A model generated the notes under the pieces. That model had not been told where the DNA came from. It ran no database searches and saw nothing but the letters and a program-made list of their open reading frames with translations. A stretch of DNA of 64,000 bases, taken from the NCBI RefSeq assembly GCF_003390865.1, contig NZ_QMEJ01000001.1, forward strand, positions 1,054,001 through 1,118,000. The letters are read 5' to 3'. Of the stretch, positions 53,041 through 62,355 are shown piece after piece. This stretch comes from Tropicimonas sp. IMCC34011. Lineage in GTDB: Bacteria > Pseudomonadota > Alphaproteobacteria > Rhodobacterales > Rhodobacteraceae. Each line of letters begins with the position of its first letter. The first letter of the stretch is position 1. The translations under genes and the position numbers were made by a program.

Positions 53041-53658
53041 TCAGGTTCCCACGACATCCTTGAATGCCTTCGAAACCTTGGTCGCGATCCACAGGATCTG
53101 CGCCGGCTCTTCCGAGACGGAATAGACGGCATGATCCATGGTGCTGTCGTAATAGGAGCTGTCGCCCGCTTTCATGTGCGCCGGCGCGTAGTGTTCGGTG
53201 TGCAGCACGACCTCGCCCGACAGCACGTAGAAGAACTCTTCGCCTGCATGGTTCGCCATCTTGCGGAAGTCCTCGATGCTGCGGGCATGCAGGGTCGTGA
53301 GCAGCGGCACGAAGGCGCGGTGGGCGAGATCCGCGCAAAGCAGTTCATACTCGTAGTTGCCGCTCCGGTGCCGCGGGCCGGTCCCAGCCTGGGTGATGGC
53401 CCGTCGCCCGTTGACGCTGGGAGGCGCTTCGGAATGGAACAGGGCGGTGAGATCTACCCCCAGCCCCGCAACGAGCCGCGTAAGCGTGTCGAAGGTCGGC
53501 GAGGTCTGGCCGTTTTCGATCTTCGACAAAGTCGAGATCGACACCCCGCTGCGGTCCCCGAGGTCCGAAAGGGTGATCCCCTGCTCCTGACGAAGGCTTT
53601 GCACCTTGCTGCCGATCGGCGCCTGCCTGGCCGAATCCTTCTTCTGACCGTTCGCCAT
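53041..53658 (-). CDS. Xre-family regulator with C-terminal cupin domain
   Basis: 205 aa from ATG 53658, preceded by CAGGAG. The helix-turn-helix (residues about 18-72) includes ITLSDLGDRSGVSISTLSKI and ENGQTSPTFDTLTRLVAGLG; a cupin ligand domain follows (about 115-195; GEEFFYVLSGEVVLHTEHYA). The architecture matches PuuR-like regulators of amine and amino-acid catabolism. It is divergent from the hydantoinase/Dpp operon and probably controls both directions. Confidence 0.93.
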   Translation of the reverse strand: MANGQKKDSARQAPIGSKVQSLRQEQGITLSDLGDRSGVSISTLSKIENGQTSPTFDTLTRLVAGLGVDLTALFHSEAPPSVNGRRAITQAGTGPRHRSGNYEYELLCADLAHRAFVPLLTTLHARSIEDFRKMANHAGEEFFYVLSGEVVLHTEHYAPAHMKAGDSSYYDSTMDHAVYSVSEEPAQILWIATKVSKAFKDVVGT

Positions 53659-53940
53659 GTCGCTCCTGCCCCTTGCCGGTCTCAAACGAGGACGTGGCCT
53701 CCCTTCCCTGATCGCCAAATTTTTCCAAAAGGAAAATCGAAACCTCCCCAATCTGACGAAATTCTTGAGTTCGCCGGACGAAATGCATAACTTTTAGGCA
53801 TAATGTCGACTGCAACTGTCCAATTTTTGTGCAAAAATTGCAAACAGAGGAAAATTATCCGCGATTTCGCGATACATCTTTCCATTTCGAAAATTTTTCG
53901 TGTTCCGTGAGTCGGAACCATGGTTCTGGAAAGGCGTAAG
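53659..53940. promoter_or_regulatory. Divergent control region of module D
   Basis: AT-rich 282 bp in a GC-rich setting. It holds a perfect palindrome CAATTTTTG-TG-CAAAAATTG (53821-53840), an inverted repeat TTTTCC/GGAAAA (53721-53726/53731-53736) and CGAAAA/TTTTCG near 53888. These are plausible operators for the Xre-cupin regulator. No convincing small gene. Confidence 0.5.
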
Positions 53941-56900
53941 ATGACCGCAAAGACTTACCGCGTGGGGATCGACATCGGTGGCACCTTTACCGACTTCGTT
54001 CTCACAGACACACGGACCGGCGAGATTCAGCTTTACAAGCACCTGACCACTCCGGCCGATCCGTCCCTCGGCGCACTGAAGGGCCTGTCGGAACTTCTGG
54101 AACTTGCGGCTCTTACGCATGCGGACCTTGCCGAGATCGTACACGGCACCACGCTCGTCACCAACGCGGTGATCGAACGCAAGGGTGCGCCGGTGGGCAT
54201 GATCACCACCAAAGGTTTCCGCGACATCCTCGAGATGGGCACCGAGCAGCGTTACGACATCTACGACCTGACGCTTGCCTTCCCGGAGCCGCTCGTGGCG
54301 CGGGCCTGGCGCCGCGAAGTCGCGGGCCGGATCACCGCAGACGGTAGCGAGCTGACCCCTCTCGACGAAGCGGCGGTGCTGCGTGAGGCCGCCGAACTGG
54401 TTGCCGAAGGCGCCAAGGCCATCGCCGTGGCATTCATGCATGCCTACCGCAATCCTGCACACGAACAGCGTGCCGCGGAGCTGATCCGCGCCGAGCACCC
54501 GGACATCTCTGTCTCGATCTCCTCCCAAGTCGTCGCGGAAATCTCGGAGTATCAGCGGTTCGTCACCACCTGCGCCAATGCCTACGTGCAGCCGCTGATG
54601 AACCGCTACCTGCAGCGCTTCGCAAGCGAACTGGCCGCGCATGGCTTTGACGGCGACTTCCGCTTGATGTCCTCCGCCGGCGGGCTGGTGTCTTCGCGCA
54701 CCGCGCGCGAGCTGCCGATCCGCCTGCTGGAATCCGGCCCCGCCGGGGGCGCGCTGGCCACGGCATGGTTCGGGCTCGCCGTTGGCAAGGAGAACGTGAT
54801 CTCCTTTGACATGGGCGGCACCACCGCCAAGGCCTGCATGATCGAGAACGGCCGCGCGCATATTGCCTCGTTCCTCGAGGCTGGCCGAACACATCGCTTC
54901 AAGAACGGCTCCGGCCTCCCGATCAAGTCGCCCGTCGTCGACATGATCGAGATCGGCGCGGGCGGCGGTTCGATCGCCTCCATCGACGCCGTCGGCCTGA
55001 TGCAGGTCGGCCCCCATTCCGCCGGCGCTGCCCCCGGCCCCGCCTGCTACGGACAGGGCGGCGACAAGCCGACGGTGACCGATGCCTCCGTGGCCCTGGG
55101 CTATTACAACCCCGACAACTTCCTCGGCGGGCGCATGACGCTCGACAAGGCCGCGGCAGAGACCGCCATCGGCACGCTTGCCGGTCCGCTGGGCATCGGC
55201 ACGATGGACGCCGCCTGGGGCATCCACCAGACCGTGGCCGAAAGCATGGCCTCGGCCGCCCAGATCCACCTTGTCGAAAAGGGCAAGGATCCGCGCGCCT
55301 ATTCGATGATCGGCTTCGGCGGCGCGGGCCCGGCCTTCGCGGCCAAGGTCGCGCGCATTCTCGGCGTCCGCGAGGTGATCATTCCCCCGGCCTCCGGTGC
55401 GGCCTCGGCCTTCGGCTTCCTGACCGCGCCGCTTTCGGTGGACCTGGTGCGCTCGCGCCCGATGGATCTCTCGGAGGCGCTGGCCTCCCGTGAGCTGTCG
55501 CAAGTGCTGGCCGAGATGGTCGCCGATGCGAAAGCCGAGCTTGCCGCGTCGGGCGTGAAAGAGTCCGACATGGTGGCCGAGCCCGCCGCCGACATGCGTA
55601 TCCGCGGCCAGCTGCATGACATCACCGTCCCGCTGCCTCAGGGACCGTTGGGGGCGGATGCGCTAGAGACGATCCGCGCCGCCTTTGCTACCGCCTACTC
55701 TGAACGCTACACCCGCGTGCCGACCGACGCGCAGACCGAGATCCTCTCGCTCCGCCTGCGCCTGCGCGGGCCGGAACCGAAGATCACCCTTACCATGGCC
55801 TCGGGCGGTGTGAACGCCGCCGCGGGCGCGGCGCTCAAGGGCACGCGTCAGACCTGGTTCGGCAGCGAGTTCCTCGAGGCAAGCGTCTACGACCGCCGCG
55901 CCTTGACCCCCGCCGACGAGGTTGTCGGCCCGGCGATCGTCGAGGAACCCGAATCCACCACCATCATCCCGCCGGGCGACGTGGCTACGCAGGACGCCGC
56001 CGGCAACCTGATCATCAAGGTCGCCGCCTCGGCCCGCGCCGCGACGCGCATCACCGCCGAGACCCCGCGCGACGAGGCGATCAAGCTGCTCGAGGCCGAT
56101 CCGATCACGCTGGAAATCATGTGGTCGCGGCTCGTCACCGTCTCGGAAGAGATGTGGCACACGGTCTGCCGCACGGCCTTCTCGCTTATCATCTCCGAAA
56201 GCCAGGATTTCGGTTGCGCCATCCTCGACCCCAAGGGCGAAACCATCGCGCATTCGGCGCGGGTCATGCCGGTGTTCAACCTGACCCTGCCTTGGGCGGT
56301 ACGGCACATCCTCAAGACCTACCCGGTCGAGAGCATGAAGCCCGGCGACGTCTACATCACCAACGATCCGTGGGAATGCGCGGGCCACCTCTTTGACCTG
56401 GCCATCGTCACGCCGGTCTTCTCGAACGGCAATGTCGTGGCGCTCATGGGCACCGTGGGTCACGTCGGTGACATCGGCGGCCTGCGCGACGGCCTCTCTG
56501 CGACGCAGATCTTCGAAGAAGGCATGCAGATCCCGCCGATGAAGCTGATCCGCGAAGGCGTGGAGAACGAGGACCTGTTCCGCCTGATGGGTGAGAACAT
56601 TCGCGACAGCGAGCAGGTTCTGGGCGACGTCCGCTCCCTGATCACCGCAAACGAGCGCGGCCAGCACCGGATCGAGAGCTTCCTGTCCGAATACGGGCTG
56701 GAGAACCTCGAAGCCTTCTCCGAGGTGATCCAGTCCCGCTCCGAAGCGGCGATGCGCGCTGCGATCCGCGACCTGCCCGACGGTGTCTACACCTCGTCGA
56801 TCAGCAACAACCCGATGGGCGAGGTGATGACCTTCCCGCTGGAACTGACCGTGAACGGCGACACCATCGCGCTGGACTTCGACGGCGCGCCGCCGGCGGT

Positions 56901-57762
56901 GACCAAGGGCGGTATCAACTGCACGCTGTCCTATACCAGCGCCCATGCCACCTACCCGCTCAAGTGCATGCTGACGCCGAATGTTCGCGGCAACGCGGGC
57001 TGCTACCGTCCATTCACCGTTTCCGCGCCGAAGGGGTCGATCCTGAACTGTGAGAAACCCTCGCCGGTCAGCCTGCGCACCCGCACCGGCTGGTATCTCG
57101 CACCGAACGTCTTCCGCGCCATGGAAGACACCGCGCCCGACCGCGTGCAGGCCTTCTCGGGGTTGCCAAGCCTGCTGTCATTCTATGGCTCCAACGACGA
57201 GGGCAGGATGTTCTACGAACTCCTGCTGCTCGGGGCCGGTCAGGGTGGTTCGGCCAAGCAGGACGGCAAGTCCCCGATCCTCTGGCCCACTTCGGCAGCC
57301 ACCACGTCGCTCGAATTGATGGAAACCCGCATCCCCGTGCTGATCGAGGAAAAGAGCCTCATCCAGGACAGCGCAGGGGCCGGAGCAAACCGCGGTGGCC
57401 TCGGCGTCCGCGTCCGGGCACGGCGTCTCACCAGCGGCAGCCCGATGCAGGCGATGGTCGCGCCCGAGGGCGTGAACCTGCCGATGGAGGGTGCATTTGG
57501 CGGCTCCCCGGGCCGCACCGCTCAGGGGCTGCTGCGCAACCCGCAGGGCGAGGTGATCCACGACGTGGGCACCGGCGGCATGGTCGATCTGAACGACACC
57601 GAAACCGTGGTCGAGCTCTGCCTTTCGGGCGGTTCCGGCTTCGGCAAGCCCGAGGACCGGACGCTCGACGCGATCCAGCACGACCTGTCGGAAGGCTACA
57701 TCAGCGCCGAGGCCGCCGAGGAGATCTACGGCCTGTCCAAGCGCCGCAATTCGGCTGCCTGA
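53941..57762 (+). CDS. Hydantoinase A + B fusion (5-oxoprolinase-like)
   Basis: 1273 aa joining both subunits of an ATP-dependent cyclic-amide hydrolase. The A half (about 1-690) starts TYRVGIDIGGTFTDFVLTDT, then IVHGTTLVTNAVIERKGAP, FDMGGTTAKACMI and IGFGGAGPAFAAKVARILG. The B half (about 710-1273) starts LEADPITLEIMWSRLVTVSE, then IISESQDFGCAILDPKG and GDVYITNDPWECAGHLFDLA, ending SGGSGFGKP. 5-Oxoprolinases are fused this way; many bacterial HyuA/HyuB, including the pair at 18071-21952, are separate. ATG 53941 (GGAAAGG upstream) is preferred to 53920. Confidence 0.95.
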   Translation: MTAKTYRVGIDIGGTFTDFVLTDTRTGEIQLYKHLTTPADPSLGALKGLSELLELAALTHADLAEIVHGTTLVTNAVIERKGAPVGMITTKGFRDILEMGTEQRYDIYDLTLAFPEPLVARAWRREVAGRITADGSELTPLDEAAVLREAAELVAEGAKAIAVAFMHAYRNPAHEQRAAELIRAEHPDISVSISSQVVAEISEYQRFVTTCANAYVQPLMNRYLQRFASELAAHGFDGDFRLMSSAGGLVSSRTARELPIRLLESGPAGGALATAWFGLAVGKENVISFDMGGTTAKACMIENGRAHIASFLEAGRTHRFKNGSGLPIKSPVVDMIEIGAGGGSIASIDAVGLMQVGPHSAGAAPGPACYGQGGDKPTVTDASVALGYYNPDNFLGGRMTLDKAAAETAIGTLAGPLGIGTMDAAWGIHQTVAESMASAAQIHLVEKGKDPRAYSMIGFGGAGPAFAAKVARILGVREVIIPPASGAASAFGFLTAPLSVDLVRSRPMDLSEALASRELSQVLAEMVADAKAELAASGVKESDMVAEPAADMRIRGQLHDITVPLPQGPLGADALETIRAAFATAYSERYTRVPTDAQTEILSLRLRLRGPEPKITLTMASGGVNAAAGAALKGTRQTWFGSEFLEASVYDRRALTPADEVVGPAIVEEPESTTIIPPGDVATQDAAGNLIIKVAASARAATRITAETPRDEAIKLLEADPITLEIMWSRLVTVSEEMWHTVCRTAFSLIISESQDFGCAILDPKGETIAHSARVMPVFNLTLPWAVRHILKTYPVESMKPGDVYITNDPWECAGHLFDLAIVTPVFSNGNVVALMGTVGHVGDIGGLRDGLSATQIFEEGMQIPPMKLIREGVENEDLFRLMGENIRDSEQVLGDVRSLITANERGQHRIESFLSEYGLENLEAFSEVIQSRSEAAMRAAIRDLPDGVYTSSISNNPMGEVMTFPLELTVNGDTIALDFDGAPPAVTKGGINCTLSYTSAHATYPLKCMLTPNVRGNAGCYRPFTVSAPKGSILNCEKPSPVSLRTRTGWYLAPNVFRAMEDTAPDRVQAFSGLPSLLSFYGSNDEGRMFYELLLLGAGQGGSAKQDGKSPILWPTSAATTSLELMETRIPVLIEEKSLIQDSAGAGANRGGLGVRVRARRLTSGSPMQAMVAPEGVNLPMEGAFGGSPGRTAQGLLRNPQGEVIHDVGTGGMVDLNDTETVVELCLSGGSGFGKPEDRTLDAIQHDLSEGYISAEAAEEIYGLSKRRNSAA

Positions 57763-57813
57763 GCCAAAGAACGGGCCCGCGCGGGACGACGTCCTAACGG
57801 GCGCGAAGCTCTC

Positions 57814-57839
57814 GGCGGGACCGCTCCGGCGGTCTCGCC
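57814..57839 (+). other. Intergenic hairpin before the ABC receptor gene
   Basis: GGCGGGACCG (57814-57823) and CGGTCTCGCC (57830-57839) form a 10-bp stem (one G-T pair) with a 6-base loop, in the 115-bp gap between hydantoinase and receptor genes. No T-run; may be a processing or stabilising element. Confidence 0.5.
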
Positions 57840-57877
57840 TTCAACGAAAAACGTAATATCCAACAGGAGTTTCTGCC

Positions 57878-59434
57878 ATGATCCTCACCCGTCGCGCCCT
57901 GCTGGGCACTGCAGCCGCAAGCGCGGTTCTGGCGCATCTCGCCCCCGCCGCCCTTGCCCAGGGCAGCAAGGTCATGGTGCTTGCCAGCGCCGTGGACATC
58001 CCCAACTTCGACCCGCATGTCGCAACCGGCTACGCGCCCGCGATGCTGTTCCGCAACGTCTATGATCCGCTGGTTCGTGTCTCCGGCAACCCGCCCGAGA
58101 TCCAGCCGGCCCTCGCCTCGTCATGGACGCTTTCGGACGACGGCCTCATCTACACCTTCACCCTCGATCCCGACGCCGTGTTCCACGACGGCTCGCCCGT
58201 CACCGCCGATGACGTCGTCTGGTCGATCGAGCGCATCCTGAAGCTTCAGCGTGGCAACGCGTGGATGATCGAAGGCATCGTCGAGCCCGGTGCGACCCGC
58301 GCGCTGGACGAGCACACGGTCGAATTCACCCTCACGACGCCCTACGCGCCGTTCCTGCAGGTGATGATCTGGATGTTCATCGTCAACAAGGATGCGGTCG
58401 AGCCCAACCTTGCAGATGATGACGGCCAGGCCTGGCTGATGACCAACATCGCGGGCTCGGGTCCGTTCACTATGGGCCGTTACCAGACCGGCAACCTCTA
58501 CCAGCTGACGCGTGCCGAGAACGACTGGCACGCCGGCGGCGGCAACCTCGATGGCGCGATCTGGAAGATCACCCGCGAGACCTCGACACAGCGCCTGATG
58601 GTGGCGCGAGGCGAGGCGCATATGGCGATGGACCTCTCTGCCGAGGACATGAAGGCGCTCGAAGGTACCGAGGGTGTCGATCTGATCTACGAGACCGAGT
58701 ACCGGACCTTCTCGATCAAGATGAACACGCAGGACGGACCGCTGCAGGACGTGAACCTGCGCCGCGCGATCAGCTATGCCTACGATTACGACGCGATGCT
58801 GGCCGCTGCCGGCCCGGCCGAGCTGATGACCGGCCCGCTGCCCACCGGCATCCTCGGCTTCGATCCCGAGCTCGAGGTGCCGCGCCGCGACATGGAGAAG
58901 GCCCGCGAGTACCTGGCCAAGTCGGAATTCGCCGAGGGCGGTTTCACGCTGACCGCGCGCTACGCTGCCGGTTACGAGAACATGCGCCGCTGGGCACTGA
59001 TCCTGCTGGAATCGCTGAAAGAGCTGAACATCACCCTCGACATCCAGCCGACCGCATGGCCGGACATCGTGTCGTCAGTGGCGACGCCCGAAACGGCACC
59101 GGACTTCCACTTCATCTTCCAGACAGCGAACTACGCGGACCCCGACAACATCGCCTATGCGGCCTACCATTCGTCGCGCAACGGCACCTGGCAGAACCCG
59201 ACCTACGGCAACCCCGAGGTCGACACGCTGATCGAACAGGCCCGCGGCGAGATCGACGCCGAGGCCCGCGCCGAGATCTACGGCGAATTCCAGCGCGCGG
59301 TCGTCGCCGATGCGCCGGACCTCTTCGGAGTACTCGAGAAGCGCAAGCTGGCGCTGCGCGACAACGTGCAGAACTTCGTGTTCACGCCGGTCGCCGCAAA
59401 CGCGGTGGAGCTGCTGCCGCTGTCTCTGGACTGA
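57878..59434 (+). CDS. ABC transporter substrate-binding protein (family 5, peptide/opine type)
   Basis: 518-aa periplasmic receptor. The N-terminus MILTRRALLGTAAASAVLAH carries a twin-arginine-like RRALLG motif and cleaves near ALAQG, so Tat export is possible. Family-5 features: ASAVDIPNFDPHVATGYAPA, SWTLSDDGLIYTFTLDPDAV, VTADDVVWSIERIL, LRRAISYAYDYDAM. Ligand may be a small peptide, opine or modified amino acid feeding the hydantoinase. Flanked by hairpins on both sides, which may let it accumulate above the permeases. Confidence 0.95.
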   Translation: MILTRRALLGTAAASAVLAHLAPAALAQGSKVMVLASAVDIPNFDPHVATGYAPAMLFRNVYDPLVRVSGNPPEIQPALASSWTLSDDGLIYTFTLDPDAVFHDGSPVTADDVVWSIERILKLQRGNAWMIEGIVEPGATRALDEHTVEFTLTTPYAPFLQVMIWMFIVNKDAVEPNLADDDGQAWLMTNIAGSGPFTMGRYQTGNLYQLTRAENDWHAGGGNLDGAIWKITRETSTQRLMVARGEAHMAMDLSAEDMKALEGTEGVDLIYETEYRTFSIKMNTQDGPLQDVNLRRAISYAYDYDAMLAAAGPAELMTGPLPTGILGFDPELEVPRRDMEKAREYLAKSEFAEGGFTLTARYAAGYENMRRWALILLESLKELNITLDIQPTAWPDIVSSVATPETAPDFHFIFQTANYADPDNIAYAAYHSSRNGTWQNPTYGNPEVDTLIEQARGEIDAEARAEIYGEFQRAVVADAPDLFGVLEKRKLALRDNVQNFVFTPVAANAVELLPLSLD

Positions 59435-59455
59435 TCCGGACCACCTGACGAAACT

Positions 59456-59487
59456 GCCCCGGCCGAACCACGGCCGGGGCCTTTCTC
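59456..59487 (+). terminator. Hairpin between receptor and permease genes (attenuator-like)
   Basis: GCCCCGGCCG (59456-59465), loop AACCA, CGGCCGGGGC (59471-59480), then CTTTCTC. A perfect 10-bp GC stem with a weak pyrimidine tail inside the operon; it probably reduces read-through or protects the receptor mRNA. Confidence 0.6.
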
Positions 59488-59511
59488 ACACTCCGAACCG
59501 GGGAGACCTCC

Positions 59512-60519
59512 ATGCTCTGGTACGTGATCCGCCGCCTCCTGCTGATCATACCCACGCTGCTCGGCCTCACGGTGATCGTCTTCGCGATCGCCCGCCTGCT
59601 GCCGGGTGATCCCGTGGGCCTGGCCGCCGGGCCGAATGCCACCCCCGAGGTCATCGCCTCGGTCGCTGCCGAATTCGGCTTGGACAAGCCCATCCCGGTC
59701 CAATACTGGAACTACCTCACAGGCCTGTTGCAGGGCGACTGGGGCGTGTCGCTGTTCTCCCGGCGTCCGGTCATCGACGACCTGGCCGAGTTTGTGCCCG
59801 CCACGCTGGAGCTGGTGATCGCGGCGCTGCTGATCGCCGTGATCGTGGGCATCCCGCTCGGCCTGCTGGCCGCGATCCGCCGCGACGGCATCTTCGACTA
59901 CCTGACGCGAACCGTCTCGCTCGGGGCCATCGCCATGCCGCGGTTCTTCCTCGGGTTGCTGCTGCAGCTGGCCTTCGCCATGGCACTGAACTGGCTGCCG
60001 CTGTCCGGACGCTTCCCACTCATCGAGTTCCCGCCCGACCGGATAACCGGCTTCTACACCGTGGACGCCATCCTGATCGGAGACTGGCACGCGCTCGGCC
60101 TGGCGTTGCAGCATCTCGCGCTGCCCGCGCTCGCGCTGTCGCTGTCGCCGCTGGCAACGATCCTGCGAATGATGCGCGCCTCGACCATCGAAGTGCTGCA
60201 GCAGGACTACATCCTTACCGAACGGGCGCTGGGGATCCCCCCGTGGATCATCCTGTTCAAATACACCCTGCGCAACGCGGTCTCGGCGACGCTGACGGTG
60301 ATCGGACTTTACGTGTCGTGGCTGCTTGGCGGTACGGTGCTGGTCGAGACGATCTTCGACTGGCCGGGCATCGGTCTCTATTCGACGCAGGCCATACTGG
60401 GCCAGGACTTCATGCCGGTCATCGGCGTGACCCTCGTGATCGCCATGATCTACCTCGTCACCTCTGTGATCGTCGACATCCTCCAGGCGGTCCTCAACCC
60501 GAAGGTGCGCCTGCAATGA
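59512..60519 (+). CDS. ABC transporter permease (DppB type)
   Basis: 335-aa inner-membrane permease with about six helices: N-terminal YVIRRLLLIIPTLLGLTVIV, LPGDPVG motif, and the EAA-type loop YILTERALGIPPWIILFKYT. Typical DppB/OppB length. It overlaps the next permease gene by 4 nt. Confidence 0.95.
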   Translation: MLWYVIRRLLLIIPTLLGLTVIVFAIARLLPGDPVGLAAGPNATPEVIASVAAEFGLDKPIPVQYWNYLTGLLQGDWGVSLFSRRPVIDDLAEFVPATLELVIAALLIAVIVGIPLGLLAAIRRDGIFDYLTRTVSLGAIAMPRFFLGLLLQLAFAMALNWLPLSGRFPLIEFPPDRITGFYTVDAILIGDWHALGLALQHLALPALALSLSPLATILRMMRASTIEVLQQDYILTERALGIPPWIILFKYTLRNAVSATLTVIGLYVSWLLGGTVLVETIFDWPGIGLYSTQAILGQDFMPVIGVTLVIAMIYLVTSVIVDILQAVLNPKVRLQ

Positions 60520-61418
60520 GCCAGACCGACATGTCCCTTCCCAGGGCCGACCTTGCCCGGTCCGCCCGGGCCGAGGCGCGCGCCCGCGCGATCTACCGCT
60601 TCCGCCAGAGCCTGCTTTCGGTGATCGGCCTCGCCATCGCGGTGTTCCTGATCACCATGGCGTTGCTGGCGCCCTGGCTGCTGCCCTACCCCGGCGATGT
60701 GGTTGGCGCCGTGAACCCGGCGGCGGCCTTTCAGCCGCCCTCTGCCGCGCATTGGTTCGGCACCAATTCGGTCGGCCAAGACATCCTGACGCTGGTGATC
60801 TACGGCAGCCGCATCTCGCTGCTTTCGGGGGTGACCGTTATCCTGCTGGCGCTGATTATCGGCGGCACGCTCGGCGTCATCGCGGGCTGGGTCGGCGGCT
60901 GGATCGACGAGGTGATCATGCGCATCACCGATCTTCTGCTGACCATCCCTTCGCTGATCCTCGCCATGGCCGTCGCGGCGGCGCTCGGCACCGGCATCTG
61001 GAACATGATCATCGCGATCACCATCACCTGGTGGCCGACCTACGCACGGCTGGTGCGCGCCGAGGTTGCCGCCAAGAAACAGGAGCAGTTCGTCATCGCC
61101 TCGCGCGTGCTGGGCGTCGGGCCGATGCGGCTTATCGGACGCCACGTGCTGCCCAACATCGTGACGCCGGTGGTGGTGAAAGCCTCGCTCGACGTGGGCT
61201 TCGCGATCCTCCTGGTGGCCTCGCTCGGCTTCGTCGGCATCGGGGTCAAGCCGCCGACCCCGGAATGGGGCACGATGCTTGCCGAGGCGCGCAACTACAT
61301 GCCGCAGTACTGGTGGACGGCGATCTTCCCGGGCACCGCGATCTTCCTGGCCGTGCTGGCCTTCAACCTGCTGGGCGATGGTCTGCGCGACGTGCTCGAC
61401 CCGCGCACCCGCCGCTGA
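60516..61418 (+). CDS. ABC transporter permease (DppC type)
   Basis: 300-aa permease; starts at ATG 60516, overlapping dppB-type gene. Family features are HWFGTNSVGQDILTLVIYGS after the first helix, GWVGGWIDEVIMRITDLLLT, and the EAA loop EQFVIASRVLGVGPMRLIGR. Ends with LGDGLRDVLDPRTRR, the classic DppC tail. Confidence 0.95.
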   Translation: MSQTDMSLPRADLARSARAEARARAIYRFRQSLLSVIGLAIAVFLITMALLAPWLLPYPGDVVGAVNPAAAFQPPSAAHWFGTNSVGQDILTLVIYGSRISLLSGVTVILLALIIGGTLGVIAGWVGGWIDEVIMRITDLLLTIPSLILAMAVAAALGTGIWNMIIAITITWWPTYARLVRAEVAAKKQEQFVIASRVLGVGPMRLIGRHVLPNIVTPVVVKASLDVGFAILLVASLGFVGIGVKPPTPEWGTMLAEARNYMPQYWWTAIFPGTAIFLAVLAFNLLGDGLRDVLDPRTRR

Positions 61419-61431
61419 GAGGAGCGATCGC

Positions 61432-62355
61432 ATGGCATTGCTGGACATCTCCGACCTTCACCTCTCGATGCGCAGCTTCGAGGGCGAGACCCCCATTCTC
61501 AAGGGCATCGACCTGACCGTCGAGCGCGGTCAGATCTGGGGCCTTGTGGGCGAGACCGGATCGGGCAAATCGCTGACCGGGCTGACCATCTCACGCCTGC
61601 TGCCGAGCACGACCGCGCACTATACCGGCGGGCAGGTGCTGTTCGACGGCAAGGACGTGCTGCGCGCCAGCGACCGGGACATGCGCGCGCTACGCGGCGG
61701 GCGTATCGGCATGATCTTCCAGGACCCGACGACCAACCTGAACCCGAGCTTCCGGATCGGCACCCAGATGGTCGATGCCGCCCTGCACGCCGCCCGCGAC
61801 AAGCCCGAGATTCTCGGCCTTACGGGCCGAGAGTCGCGCCGGGCCCGCCGCCGCACCGCGTGGCAGGCCAGCGTCGCGCTGCTTGAAAGCTTCGGCCTGC
61901 ATGATGCCGAGGACCGCATGCCGCGTTTCCCTCACGAGTTCTCGGGGGGCATGCGCCAGCGGGTTCTGATTGCCATGGCGATGATCGGCCAGCCCGACCT
62001 GCTGATCGCGGACGAGCCGACCACGGCACTTGATGTCTCGGTGCAGTCGCAGATCCTTCGGCTGATCCACCGCCTGGTCGAGGAGCGGAACATCGGGGTG
62101 ATGTTCATCACCCACAACCTCGGCGTGGTGGCACAACTGTGCTCGCATGTGGCGGTCATGTATCGCGGCCGCATCGTCGAGCGCGGGCCTGTGAGCAAGG
62201 TGCTGAAGGCACCCGAACACATCTACACCCGCGCCCTGATGGGCGCGATCCCGACCGCGCGCGCGCGGATGGACACCCTGCGCGGGATCGACGGGCCGCT
62301 GCGCGACCGCATCGAGGCCGAGATCGCCGCAACCGCAAAGGAGGTCACCGCATGA
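61432..62355 (+). CDS. ABC transporter ATP-binding protein (DppD type)
   Basis: 307-aa ATPase: Walker [13 protein letters not shown]-loop [17 protein letters not shown], signature [15 protein letters not shown], Walker [17 protein letters not shown], switch [10 protein letters not shown]. The C-terminal oligopeptide-transporter extension ([10 protein letters not shown]) is present but lacks an evident Cys cluster. GAGAGGAG precedes the ATG. It overlaps the DppF-type gene by 4 nt. Confidence 0.95.
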   Translation: MALLDISDLHLSMRSFEGETPILKGIDLTVERGQIWGLVGETGSGKSLTGLTISRLLPSTTAHYTGGQVLFDGKDVLRASDRDMRALRGGRIGMIFQDPTTNLNPSFRIGTQMVDAALHAARDKPEILGLTGRESRRARRRTAWQASVALLESFGLHDAEDRMPRFPHEFSGGMRQRVLIAMAMIGQPDLLIADEPTTALDVSVQSQILRLIHRLVEERNIGVMFITHNLGVVAQLCSHVAVMYRGRIVERGPVSKVLKAPEHIYTRALMGAIPTARARMDTLRGIDGPLRDRIEAEIAATAKEVTA

